Below are positions 35,085 through 45,391 of a stretch of DNA of 64,000 nt, piece by piece. The notes under the pieces are model-generated. The model searched no databases and was not told the origin of the DNA. It saw only the letters and a program-made list of their open reading frames with translations. This DNA is from Cryptomeria japonica (taxonomy: Eukaryota; Streptophyta; Pinopsida; Cupressales; Cupressaceae): NCBI RefSeq assembly GCF_030272615.1, contig NC_081406.1, positions 402,084,939 through 402,148,938 of the forward strand, in the 5' to 3' direction. Position numbers and translations under genes: made by a program. Within the stretch, counting starts at the first letter, position 1, and the number at the start of each line of letters is the position of its first letter.

Positions 35085-37370
35085 ATCATATATTGGTTTA
35101 TGCAATCGTAAGGTGAAAAGATACTCTTCAGTTATGACATTAACCATGCAAGAAGGATCAATCGGGGCACAACGACAAGGGATATCCTTAACATTTGCAA
35201 CTATGTATAAAGGTCCATCAGATTCTCCAATGGTCTCGCTAGGGTCAAATGTAATACAAGGATCTTTAGACGTATCCTGTGTTTCTACCATATTAACCAA
35301 GTTTGGAGCCATAGAGGTGAATTCTTCAGAAGAGAAAGAATTGGGCACAATCTCGATAACATTAGAGGTATTAGATGGCAAGGGATTAGTGAAAATATTA
35401 AGATTTTGATTAGGAGGAGCTACTAATTTATTCTCTTCATCAGTCACACAGGCCACATATATAGTATTATTATCAATCAAGTCTTGAACCTTATTTTTGA
35501 ATTGAAAACATTTCTCAGTATCATGACCAGGTTGATGATGAAATTGAGAAAATGAATTGTTATCAAAATAAGGAGATGCAAGTTTGGAAGGATCAATTTG
35601 TTTTATAGGAGGAAGTTTTATAACATTTCTATGCAACAACTAAGACATAATAATATGTAAAGATTCATTCAAAGGAATAAACTATCTTTATCTTTGGAAA
35701 AATTAAGAAATAGAAGGCACACCTATTGGAGCATTCACATTGTTGTTGTTGATTGGATCATTAAACTTGATGATGCTTTTTGTTGGTTTGAACTTCACAA
35801 ATGGTTGTTGAACACTCTCCCCATTATCACTCAGAGCCATAGGAGTGGATTGCTCCATTTGACTCACAACCACTTGATAATTGTGGAGTGTTGCGCACAA
35901 CTGCAGAAAGGAAGTAAACTCAAACAAAAGAAGCTTTTCCCTGATATCTTTTTGTAAATTAGAAATAAAAATTATTTGAATATAATTATACATACATGAA
36001 AAGAAATTTGAGCACACAAATGCTTATATCTACCAATGAAATCAGTCACTTTTTCTTTAACACCTTGTTTACAATGCATTAAATCAGCCAAAGTGATTTT
36101 ACGACCAATGTTGTTTTGAAATTATTGGATGAAAGAATTTGCTAGTTGTTGAAAAGAAGTGATAGAATAATAATGCAAAGAGAAATACCATTGTAAGGCC
36201 TTATCTTTTAGTGTTCTTGTAAATAATTTTGCAAGGAATTGTTGATCATAAGTGAAATCAGTACACAAGGTTTGAAATGTTTTGACATGCGTAAGAGGAT
36301 CACCTTTTCCATTATAGAGTTCCAATTGAGGGATCTCAACATGTTTAGGTGGCATGACTTTAACAATATCAAGAGAAAGTGGGCTCGCAACGCAACATCA
36401 AAGGTGGGCACACTGAACTTGGATTGACTCATGGAAGCATTTTGTTGTCATAAGGAAGATACAGTTTGAGCAAGATTGTTAATTGTTATTTTGGTAGAAG
36501 AATTGATGTTAGACATAGGTGATTGGGAAGGTGGTATGATGTTATTGAAAGAAGGCATGGACTGAGAATAAGGTGGTGGGACACTATGATAAGTAGGCAT
36601 GGGTGATGATTGGGTAGGAAAATGGACACTTAAAGGAGGAATAAAGTTGTTGAAGGAATTGTCCTCTTGTGTCACACTGATTGGTTCCCTATAAGATAGG
36701 GAAAGCTATTATACAAAATAAATTAATGTATTTAAAAAATTCCCTAAGGCTTACTCTAGATTTCTAGGGTTGAAGGGCAAACTATTTGCATCAATGGTAT
36801 GTAGAACCTTCAATTGTCAGAACAGCTGTGAAAGAGTTTACCATATTCTATCATATTTTGGGTTGCTTGAGGAATAATAGGAACACTCATGGAAGACATA
36901 GGTAAAGATGGAGGATTAAATGAAGAAGAGGGATTTCCCCCATGACCAATGGTTGTAGGGATGACATTTTGAGTTGAAGTAGCCATGATGTTAGATGTGA
37001 AAGTAGTAATACTAGTCATAGGAGTAGTCAAAGGAATTAGAGGATTGACTTGTGTTGAAGTTTGTGAATAACCTAGGGTTTCAACGCAACTCTTGATAGG
37101 CATGACATTAGAATCAACAATATGTGTAATGCCATGCAATATATTAATTTTATTCTTATTACTTTGAAGCATGTGCTTAAGACCTTCAATTAATGGAAGA
37201 GCTTCACTATTAGGATATTCTTGGGACATCCATTGTCGAAAGCTATCAAATTGATTGTCCAATGTAGAAAGCTATCATGAGATCCATCAATGGGGTGAAT
37301 AGGCACATGATTAGGATGGGAAGAATTAGCATGATCCTCATTAAAGAAGTCACCCAAATTAGGCTCCATC
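35085..37370 (-). pseudogene. GypN gag and protease N-terminal half
   Basis: This gypsy gag starts near ATG 37370. A Ser/Pro/Thr/Asn-rich N-terminal third (36810-37262, 36448-36675) precedes the gag core (36122-36355, with LELYNGKGDPLTHVKTF and LFTRTLKDKALQWYFSL). Further gag follows (35703-36017), then a knuckle-like HHQPGHDTEKCFQFKNKV lacking its first Cys. The protease begins at SCMVNVITEEYL and is cut at 35085 by Cop3, resuming at 12522. Pieces are in at least three frames. The core pattern (GDPxxHxxxF, ALxWYxSL) resembles Tat/Athila/Ogre-lineage gags; lineage is tentative. No RT follows protease in this element. Confidence 0.8.
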
Positions 37371-38687
37371 TCCTTGGTAATTAAACCTTGGGAAGCCTTA
37401 ATTCTAATGCTTCATCCAATAGGGATAGGATAGGTAGGACTAATAGTGGTAAAAATCATGCACTAGAGGGAAAACTTGAATTTTGAATTGTAGAACAAAG
37501 CTTACAAAATTGAGTTATGCAAAATTTAAGAAAATGATGATTACACAATTTGAACTTTGTTGGAAAAATAGAATGACACGATTTCCAAAAATGAAAGGAA
37601 ATTGGAATTTTAAAATAAGGGCCAAGAGAATACCACTTAATTTTAAAATTAGAATTTTTAAAATCAAGGCAGACTATAATTAACCTCTTACCTTCAAAAA
37701 AATTTCTTGAAATTTGAAATGTGGAATTTTGAAGGTATTTCCAATTCTAGAAGGATCAAAAGTCAATAAAATTAGCCAATCTTCTGGATTTAGGCTAGTA
37801 AATATAGTCATAACAGTCTCTTGAAATTTCAGGAAAAAAGTCGAGGACCATGGTGGGAACGCACACGATCCAACCAACTTTTTCCAAAAAATTTCAGGGA
37901 TGGATATTATGATGATTTTAAAGCTAACCCCAAAAAATTAGCAACTTTTACGATCTCTACATGGGCAAAATGAAGGCACAAATGCGAAAATAGGACCCTA
38001 TTAGGGTTTTGAAGAAAAAGAGGAATTGAATTGCAATTTTGAAAAGGGTCAAACCTAATGGATAGGGACACCTTGGAAAATTCTTAGAAATCTGAATGTA
38101 AATGAAATTGATTTAAAATTCACACAAAATCCAATTAATTTTTAAAATGAGGGTTTGGAACTAACTAATTAATTTTAAAATTTGAAATTTGGGAAAAGGG
38201 AGGAAATTGAAAATTTGAATTCTACGACTGGAGACAAATTTGAGAACAATCAGAAATCTGAAAATTAAATGGAAATCCAATTTTTGCACAATTTCAATAT
38301 GATTTTTGAAAATTAGGGTTTTAACAAGTAATCTCCTATTTTTGTAAATTTTAATTGCAAATTGAACAAGACAATGAGGAAATTGAATTTTACAATCAAA
38401 ACAAGTTTCAGATCTAAGATAACCACAAGCAATTTTTATAAATCACAAGTTCAATTTTAAATTTAAAAACTAGGGTTTTAAATGATTTAACCACTAAGTT
38501 TGCAGAAAGTTGAAACTTGTAAATGAAAAATATGCAATTTCGTTCAAACAAAAGCATGCAAGATGTTGGGTTCACCAAAATATAATGGTGGAAAAATGGT
38601 GAATGATAGATCAAGAAGGAAACTACCCTTTCCCTCAAAGAGAGATGAGAGTTTCATTGTTGATTACCCTTCAAACACTTTTTAGCA
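37371..38687 (-). other. GypN 5' leader (non-coding)
   Basis: An AT-rich stretch of ~1.3 kb between gag and the 5' LTR is full of short AAATTTGAAA/AATTTTAAA-like repeats. No ORF was supported. The LTR-proximal 63 bp (38627-38689) recur inverted at 9300-9362. A primer site must lie at about 38670-38687, but its tRNA could not be recognised. Confidence 0.6.
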
Positions 38688-39799
38688 TGTTAGATTAGGA
38701 AGAGGAGAGGATAATTCACTAGATTCAATCTCTCCACATGAAGATGGTAGATTAAATTTTAAATGAATTTGGAATGTTAAGTTGATCCCCTCTTCCTTGT
38801 TGGAAATGGAAAGGAATAGATTGAATTATGTAGTTCAAAAGTGACAAAGAATTTATTATAACTTGAGTTCTGATTATGGGATGAAGCTATGTACCTAGAT
38901 CTGGTAGTAAAATGTTGAGACAAAGTCACCTTGCAAATTTGAGGAAAATTTGCTTGGACCGTGGCGGGAATGTACACAGTCCTCCGAAAAATCTGCAAAA
39001 TGAAAAGGGTTTTTTCGCCTCTTCAAATGAAGCTCAAATCTGAAAGTACACCTACACACCTTCAACCTACACACAAAAAAGAGAGGAAAATGGGTTGGGA
39101 TTGGGGTTTTTCCTTTAGGTCAAACCCCAGTTTTGGAATTAACCAAGTAATGAAAGAAAGTACTTGCAAGTAGATGTAAATGAAAGACTAGATTGTAAAT
39201 CACCTCAAGGGAGGTTGTAGTAACAATGTTGATAGAAGTGCTTGTGTGGAATTGAATGTTGAAATCAATCTCCTCTTCAATGGTTGAATCCTTGACTTAA
39301 ATGCAACACCTAGCCTTGAAGGGAGACTTGAGAATGCTCAATGCTGGAAAAGAATGCTTGAATTCTCGATCGCTTATGCAACTTGAATCTATCCAAATTT
39401 GACCTATCCCACTTATTCAAATCCAACTTATGCAAATAAGAGGATGAATTCCCCTTAAATATATGTTAGTGGATCTGATTTTCATCACGAGCTGACATCG
39501 AGGGAGTTTCCCACTCAGTGCACAACCAACAATGCAACCCTAGGAAGGACCCTAACCCAAAATAGGATAAGGACATAGGTGCCATGCCCCTGTCCTAGGA
39601 GGACAAGGGTTCCACGCCCCTATCCTACCCCTTTCTTTAGGGAAGAGTGTGGATGGGATGATGCAGAGGCCAAGGAAGAAGTTGTTTATGTAGACTAAGC
39701 AATCTCCAGTCTTTGATCAAGCTAGAGGATTTGAACTTGCATGTGTGAGGACTCTAATGCAATTGAAAATTGCTAGAGCCGCAATTTTATGATACTACA
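38688..39799 (-). repeat. GypN 5' LTR
   Basis: This 1.11-kb LTR runs from TGTTAGATTAGG to ATACTACA and matches 9361-10501. The flank at 39800-39804 (CTATC) is the target duplication. Confidence 0.8.
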
Positions 39800-40621
39800 C
39801 TATCAAGTTATCAAAAGCCCGCTGAGTCTTTCCAAAACCAGGAATGGTGCCCAAAAAGTAAAATACTAAAAAACTGATGGAGTCATACCAGAAAGTATTC
39901 TTTTTGTCTTGCTTGATCTTCTACAAGTTAGTCATGAGTTCTTTTAGCATTAAACTGGAAAGATCATAATGGACATCCTCCTTTACCATCTGATAAGCAA
40001 CCAAAATGTTGTTACCAACTATAGATTTAACTAGTTTGATTGATAAACCGTATAACCAATAACCATTGCTGCAAATTTAACATATATGTCCCTCACATCA
40101 TCTACCCTCATAGACCTTCCATCCAAAGTTATGCCAGTAAGTTTATTCATTTTAGTGTGAGATAACTTACATCTAGTATCGGGAATGCCTCTAATTTTGT
40201 GAAGACATGTGACATTCTAGATAACTTCCTCAGTAATCTTGTATGACTAGTCCAAGTAGATGAATTATCCATGAATGCGGCTCAAAACATAGTGTACCCA
40301 TTCCACCTCATCAAAAGTTGGGAAATTCATAAACTACATGGAACCCTTTCTCTACAAATGTGCAAATTCTGATTTCATCTGGTTGTAAGAAATTAGGTTT
40401 TCAGTGAAAACACGGGACAACTCATAATCTCCAAGTTATTCAATGTTGTAGTGGATGTATGCCCTAATATCCTCTGTATGAAGAAATTCATGATAAACTT
40501 GCAAAAATGCACCTAATGGCTCATCTAGAAGGGATTTGTACAGATGCTTCTTGAAAATGGGACGAGGGCAATATTTAATCTCAACCATCAAAGGAGTATC
40601 AATATTGGATGAAGAAGCCAT
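39800..40621 (-). pseudogene. TO1 ORF2, N-terminal part
   Basis: It starts at ATG 40621 (MASSS, like TO4; both have ATGGCTTC starts). It is open to 40436, then runs on with several stops to the GypN junction. Readable blocks include DIRAYIHYNIE, VLSRIHG, KITEEVI and GRSMRVDDVRDIYVKFAAMVIGY. These line up in order with TO2 and TO4. The text ends PGFGKTQRAFDNLI at the junction and continues at 9293. Function is unknown. Confidence 0.75.
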
Positions 40622-41090
40622 TGCAACCAAATATGAAAGCTAGGGTTTCTGCAAACACGAAAAATACCTTGAAAATGCTATTGAGAGATCAAATTGCTTG
40701 AAAGAAATTTCTACCTCAATTCGCTCTAGAACTCTAAAATGATCTAGAAATTCATTCACTTGAATACTCGATCATTGTGTGAAGAAAATAAATTAAATTC
40801 CCTTTTTATTGTTGTTAACCCTAATTTTCCATTGTAATAAATGTTGTCGGTTAGGCTTGACCAGTTCACATGATCTGCAAGTGGATTTTGGCAAACCACT
40901 GAAATCTCCTCAATATCCATCTACAATCGGAATCTTCTGACTATAGACCTAATTTCGGGTATCTGCATGATCTTCAATGATTTTCCTACCCCTAAGGTTG
41001 AGTTCCTTAGTTACTGGTTGAATCTGCTACCTAGTGTAGGACCTGATGAGTCTATCGGTTTTCTATCAATGGTGTATCAGATCTTCCTAC
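40622..41090 (-). other. TO1 spacer between ORF1 and ORF2
   Basis: This ~0.47-kb non-coding stretch corresponds in position to the TO2 spacer. I see no further features in it. Confidence 0.5.
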
Positions 41091-42324
41091 CTATCTCATC
41101 TCATGTTCTTTCCTGATGTATTCCTCTTTTTCTTTTCCTTTCTCATTTGCATTTCCATTAGTTGGCAGTGGATTCTTACTTGTACAATATTTAGCAATGT
41201 GCCCAATCTTGTTGCATGCATAACATACAATATTGTTTTTCTGTACTACCTTGTTAACTCCTTGATTTACTTGATTTCCATTTGATCTGTATTGGTTATC
41301 CATATGTCCAAATCTACTACATGCATGACCTCTTACATTTCCAAGATTAGTGAATGACACATTGTTCTAATTATTCTTATTTTTGCAATGACTAGCCATA
41401 TGACCATATTTATTGCAAATAAAGAATGTACCATTGAATTTGTGAGCATTAGGTTGTCTCACCGGTGATTTATGGTTCCAGCTCACATGATTCTACCTCT
41501 ATCCAGTTGATGTATCTTGTTGTGGAGTACTGGATCTTTCTTCGTCTTCATAACCAAGACCTCTTTTATCATTACCATATCTCTGATTCTTTAGAAGTTC
41601 ATCAAGTTTGGCAGAGCTATCCTTGAACTTGTCCTTGTACTTATTTTCAATAACCAAATCATCTAATAATCTATCTTTCAAGTTCTTGTTTATTGTTTTG
41701 GGACTGGGTCCACTCAAGTTTCAACATATCATTCTCATGAGTCAATCTGTTGCATTCCTTATATCTATCCTTCAATGCTTGAGCTAGGGTTTCTTCATTT
41801 TTCTTTCTATCATCAATCTCCTTACACATCCTTATAGTTACGGCTTACATATAATTCTTCAAGATAGTGTTCTCCTGAGTAAGTTTTTGACAATGATCCT
41901 TCATAGCATCTTCCTCATCACTGCTCTCAAGTTTCAACATATCATTCTCATGAGTCAATCTGTTGCATTCCTTATATCTATCCTTCAATGCTTGAGCTAG
42001 GGTTTCTTCATTTTTCTTTCTATCATCAATCTCCTTACACATCCTTATAGTTACGGCTTACATATAATTCTTCAAGATAGTGTTCTCCTGAGTAAGTTTC
42101 TGACAATGATCCTTCATAGCATCTTCCTCATCACTGCTCTAATTTTGTAATTGATCACAAAGTTGTCTTCTCTTATCCTTGACAACTAAAATCTTTCCAT
42201 GCAATGAAATGATGTGTTCGCAGGATTGCTTCAATTTATTTTTCAGTTTACTATTCTCCATCTGCTTATTATCAATATCCTCAAGAGCAAGTCTAATTTG
42301 TTGCTACAGACCGATTTCCATTGA
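41091..42324 (-). pseudogene. TO1 ORF1, coiled coil and CCHC knuckles
   Basis: The N-terminal half (42324-41500) is helical and charged (MCKEIDDRKKNEETLAQALK) and contains a 213-bp in-frame tandem duplication. The C-terminal half has knuckle-like units FICNKYGHMASHC (first Cys replaced), ACSRFGHMDNQY and CYACNKIGHIAKYC (intact). Frames differ between the coiled coil and the knuckle part, and stops occur in both. It lies directly inside the primer site, so it is the first ORF of the element. Confidence 0.8.
41713..42138 (-). repeat. 213-bp tandem duplication in TO1 ORF1
   Basis: Units 41713-41925 and 41926-42138 differ by one base by eye (TTTTTGAC versus TTTCTGAC). The unit is 71 codons, so the frame is kept. 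Both units carry the same TAA stop in the coiled-coil frame, so the duplication happened after the ORF was already broken. Confidence 0.95.
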
Positions 42325-42375
42325 TTCCAAATTCTGGATCTTCCTCAAGTGGTTAAACTTCTTCTGAGGAACCAA

Positions 42376-42387
42376 ACTCTGATACCA
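42376..42387 (-). other. TO1 primer binding site (tRNA-iMet, one mismatch)
   Basis: The minus strand reads TGGTATCAGAGT against TGGTATCAGAGC. It is two bases from the LTR edge at 42390. Confidence 0.8.
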
Positions 42388-42389
42388 AT

Positions 42390-43380
42390 TGTTGGAATCT
42401 AAGAATACTGAGAGGGGGGGTTAATCAGTGTTCTACCGGTAATGTTAGTTTTGAACTTATTCTGTATTAACCGGTTAATAGTAAATACACAAAATAACAC
42501 AATGAAAGGCAAGATGATAACACCAAGACTTATACGTGGAAAACCCTGCAAAGGGAAAAACCACAGTGGGGATGATACCCACAATATCTAGATACTTGAT
42601 CAAGGTATACAAATATTACATAAGAGGGTATGCACATGCAGAAAGGCTAACCACTTAGAGCTCACTACTCAAACACAAAATATAGGAAGGTTCACTAACT
42701 TACAGAACACTTACAAGTGTTTAGAAATGAAAATGAACTTATAAATAACATCTAACAATGTTGGATAAGTTCCAGTGAATTCTCTAATAGCCTTCCCTGT
42801 ATATCAATTGTTTGATACTCTGTTTTGCTACTGGTTAAGCTATGCACATGAAACTGCACACAGTCTCTTCCAATCGCATACCAAAACTCCCTGAAATATT
42901 CATAATCAAAAGCTCACATAACATCTAACATATATAATCTATCACTGAGGTGATCTTCTTAAATATCCTTCTAACTTAACCATGTCAGCTTCAACAAGAA
43001 ATATAAACAAGTCGACTATCAGAACATAATGAAAACCAAACATAAATCCAATGACCATGTTGGCCATCACACATTACCACCAAAATCTATGAGACATAAT
43101 CAGGACCAAAATATTTCCTTAGCTGGGTCATATCCATTATCAGGTTCCTTATACACATTAGCGGGACCATGACATGTTACCGCAGGACTTAGCCAGGTAT
43201 GGAGTCAATGTTGATGCTGGTGCCGATGTTGGTGTAAAGTAATGTGAATACCAATACCGGTTAAGTGCAATGCATGCCAATTGACCAAACAATGAAACCA
43301 TTTACCCTGAGATGATGAATTGCCATCAATGACAACCCCTAATGCCATGAACCTTCCTGGATGTGTGTCAATTTCCAACA
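42390..43380 (-). repeat. LTR shared by TO1 (5' LTR) and TO3 (3' LTR)
   Basis: This 991-bp LTR runs from TGTTGGAATC to TTTCCAACA. On its left is a primer site, as for a 5' LTR. On its right is a polypurine tract and the 3' end of ORF2 from another copy, as for a 3' LTR. It thus serves two internal regions. Confidence 0.85.
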
Positions 43381-44373
43381 ATCTCCCCCTTTGGCATTGA
43401 TGGAAACACTCATGTGAAAAATGATACCATCCATGAAAATGCCACTAAATCTAAATCTGTTGATCTGAACATGTTTCTGTTATATACATCTAAAACTCCC
43501 CCTAAGAAATATATACATTTTTCACTTATTCCTCCCCCTTTGACATCAATGGAAAAGCAGGGCGCCCACAAAGAATTATGTATAGTTATAGACATGAGTC
43601 ATTTCTATAGAAAATTCAAAATATCTGCATAAATATTCCTCAAAAATGAAAAGTAAGTATCCCAACCATTCTTAAAAGATTCAAGAATGGAGATGAATCC
43701 ATTCAAGATGCTTGCATGATATTCTATTTCTTCCGAAGTAGTGGGATCCTCATTTTGTAAGTTAGAAATACACTTTGTTTTATTAAATGGTAGATTATCA
43801 AGCCAGAGACCAATTAGATTATGGAGCTCATTTGCTTTCCTTATTATCTTGTCCCTATCCTTCTCCAATATAAAAATTTGATCCATAACCATCAAAATTG
43901 GACCATCCAAAGAATTTGTTAAATTGATTGTCGGGTTGTAGGAGTTAGAAATTTGAATTAAGGTTTTCCTATAGTCAGACAATTGCTTGTCTATGGATCT
44001 GGTTAGCTTATCAAAATATAGACAAGTATTATAAACATTACCTCCTTCAGCCAAGGCTGCATCAATGGACAACAAACAAGTTTGAAGTTTCTCCTTACCT
44101 GTATTAATCATTTACAAAAATGTTAACTTCTCAACAACAATTAAACTTTATTTAACCTCAGTTAGTGAAATCTTTAGTAAAGAATCATAATGCTTAGGGA
44201 CAAAATCAATTATTTCCTCTAATTTACCCAAAGAGTGTGCACCATCCAGAGATTGAAATTCTGGGACTAACTGGTTCAAAACCTCAAAACTATGCTCAAT
44301 CAGTTTCCTGTCCTCTGACTCTCCGTGAGCCAATTCCTAAGTAGCCTATCCCTGAAGAGTTGTCGCTGCCAAA
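43381..44373 (-). mobile_element. TO3, truncated TO element (3' end only)
   Basis: It holds PPT (43381-43393), a second PPT-like tract near 43531 and the C-terminal part of ORF2, then is cut at 44373 by the start of the Cop6 LTR. It is very similar to 6582-7560 of TO1. The remainder of the element is not in the window. Confidence 0.8.
43605..44335 (-). pseudogene. TO3 ORF2, C-terminal fragment
   Basis: Pieces 43605-44111 and 44148-44333 match the TO1 segment at 7033-7479 and below, and end at the equivalent stop (after YADILNFL). 43605-44111 (168 codons) is the longest clean stretch of this C-terminal domain: helical, with LDGPILMVMDQIFILEKDRD and repeated Asn/Lys/Leu. Function is unknown. 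Confidence 0.75.
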
Positions 44374-44395
44374 TGTTCGCCATTTGGAGGAATTA
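44374..44395 (+). repeat. Cop6 5' LTR, first 22 bp (before TO4)
   Basis: TGTTCGCCATTTGGAGGAAT aligns with the LTR starts of Cop2 (reverse of 6304) and SoloLTR5 (17543). The last five bases, AATTA, are repeated as AATTG at 51061-51065, where the same LTR continues. The left flank of Cop6 is CCAAA. Confidence 0.8.
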
Positions 44396-45213
44396 TATTA
44401 GGATTGATGATAGTCCCAAAGATACTGAGAGGGGGCCTGAATCAGTATCTAACCAGTTAAGAGAATATTTAACCTTATTAAGTATTTTGCATTCCAAAAT
44501 AGTGTACCAGTAAATAAGAATTAATGCAGTAAACATGAATAATAAAGACATCATAGAAAACACACCATAACACAAGATTTTTAATGAGGAAACCCAGTGT
44601 GGGAAAAACCTCGGTGGGATTTGTGACCCACAATATTCACTCATTGGCCAATGAATAAATATTACTTATAATGAGGGGCCTGCACATGTAGGAAGGCCAA
44701 CTGCCTAGAGCTCACTACTCAATCACAAGATAGAAGTCTCACTGACTTACAAAATGGATTATGAAAATCCAATACAATGTACTGCTTCAAATCAACATCA
44801 ACTATCCAAGTTTAGTACCAGTTTAAGCTCATACTATAACCAAAACCTTCGTTGTCAACTTATATCTCCTTATACATAATTCGCAACTATTCTCTTATCT
44901 CTACTACCTCAAAATGACCTATAAGATCTCACACATATATATGAATATTTTACAATATGCCTTTTCATATTTACAAAAGATAATTACAATTAAATACAAT
45001 AAACAAAAGTTTATTCCCTGCTGGCTGGAGTGTCGGTATGCATTGTAGCCGCTATCGGTGAAGTGTCTGCTGGTGTATGTAGATGTCTATGCTGGTGTTG
45101 ATGCATGTCGGTGGCTTTACCAGATGAATGCCAGGTGGTTGCCATAAGGTTGTCAGTAAGTTTCTATCAATGACAACACCATTATTTCTCATTAGAGTGT
45201 AGAATGCCAACCA
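44396..45213 (-). repeat. TO4 3' LTR
   Basis: It starts TATTAGGATTGATG (TG mutated to TA relative to 50243) and ends GCCAACCA. The PPT follows at 45214. Confidence 0.85.
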
Positions 45214-45391
45214 TCTCCCCCTTTGGCATTGATGGCAACACTCATGAGAAAAATCCAAAAACTGTTTCCAAAAATTTACCAAAAAGATGTGCTCCCCCTG
45301 AGTAGATGATCTCCTCTGAATGATCATTTTTCTCTGTCCACTACTCCCCCTTTGACATCAATGACAAAGGTTGTCAAATGAGTGTAGAATT
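45214..45391 (-). other. TO4 3' UTR with PPT and repeats of it
   Basis: The PPT (minus CCAAAGGGGGAGA) is 45214-45226. Further purine tracts occur near 45291 and 45343, the latter in the CATTGATGTCAAAGGGGG context also seen in the other TO copies. Confidence 0.7.

Larger units (their letters stand above)
9299..39799 (-). mobile_element. GypN, gag-protease-only Ty3/gypsy element, split by Cop3
   Basis: The element has a 3' LTR (about 9361-10501), PPT, internal region in two parts (10502-12522 and 35085-37370), a long leader, and a 5' LTR (38688-39799). Without Cop3 it would be about 7.9 kb. It is flanked by CTATA (9294-9298) and CTATC (39800-39804), one mismatch. Reading through the Cop3 gap, with one copy of the 5-bp duplication removed, keeps the protease frame open (…YDTSSVVVNLFDG…). 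That confirms the two parts were one element. No RT, RNase H or integrase is seen. Confidence 0.8.
6305..43380 (-). mobile_element. TO1, non-autonomous two-ORF LTR element, split by GypN
   Basis: The element runs 3' LTR remnant (6305-6581), 3' half of ORF2 (6582-9298), GypN insertion (9299-39799), 5' half of ORF2, ORF1, primer site and 5' LTR (42390-43380). The two halves belong together. The left half supplies only the C-terminal part of ORF2 and the right half only the N-terminal part. The protein text at the break (ending PGFGKTQRAFDN and resuming VATQIAQILD) fits the continuous TO4 protein. The break is flanked by CTATA/CTATC. It is the oldest layer of the nest. Confidence 0.75.

Noticed and set aside
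38670-38687. A recognisable tRNA primer site for GypN
   Set aside because: The sequence inside the LTR edge (TGCTAAAAAGTG on the minus strand) does not match a tRNA 3' end that I can name.
40436-40621. Possible small host gene (MASSS…)
   Set aside because: It is the start of TO1 ORF2; the same start and motifs occur in TO4.
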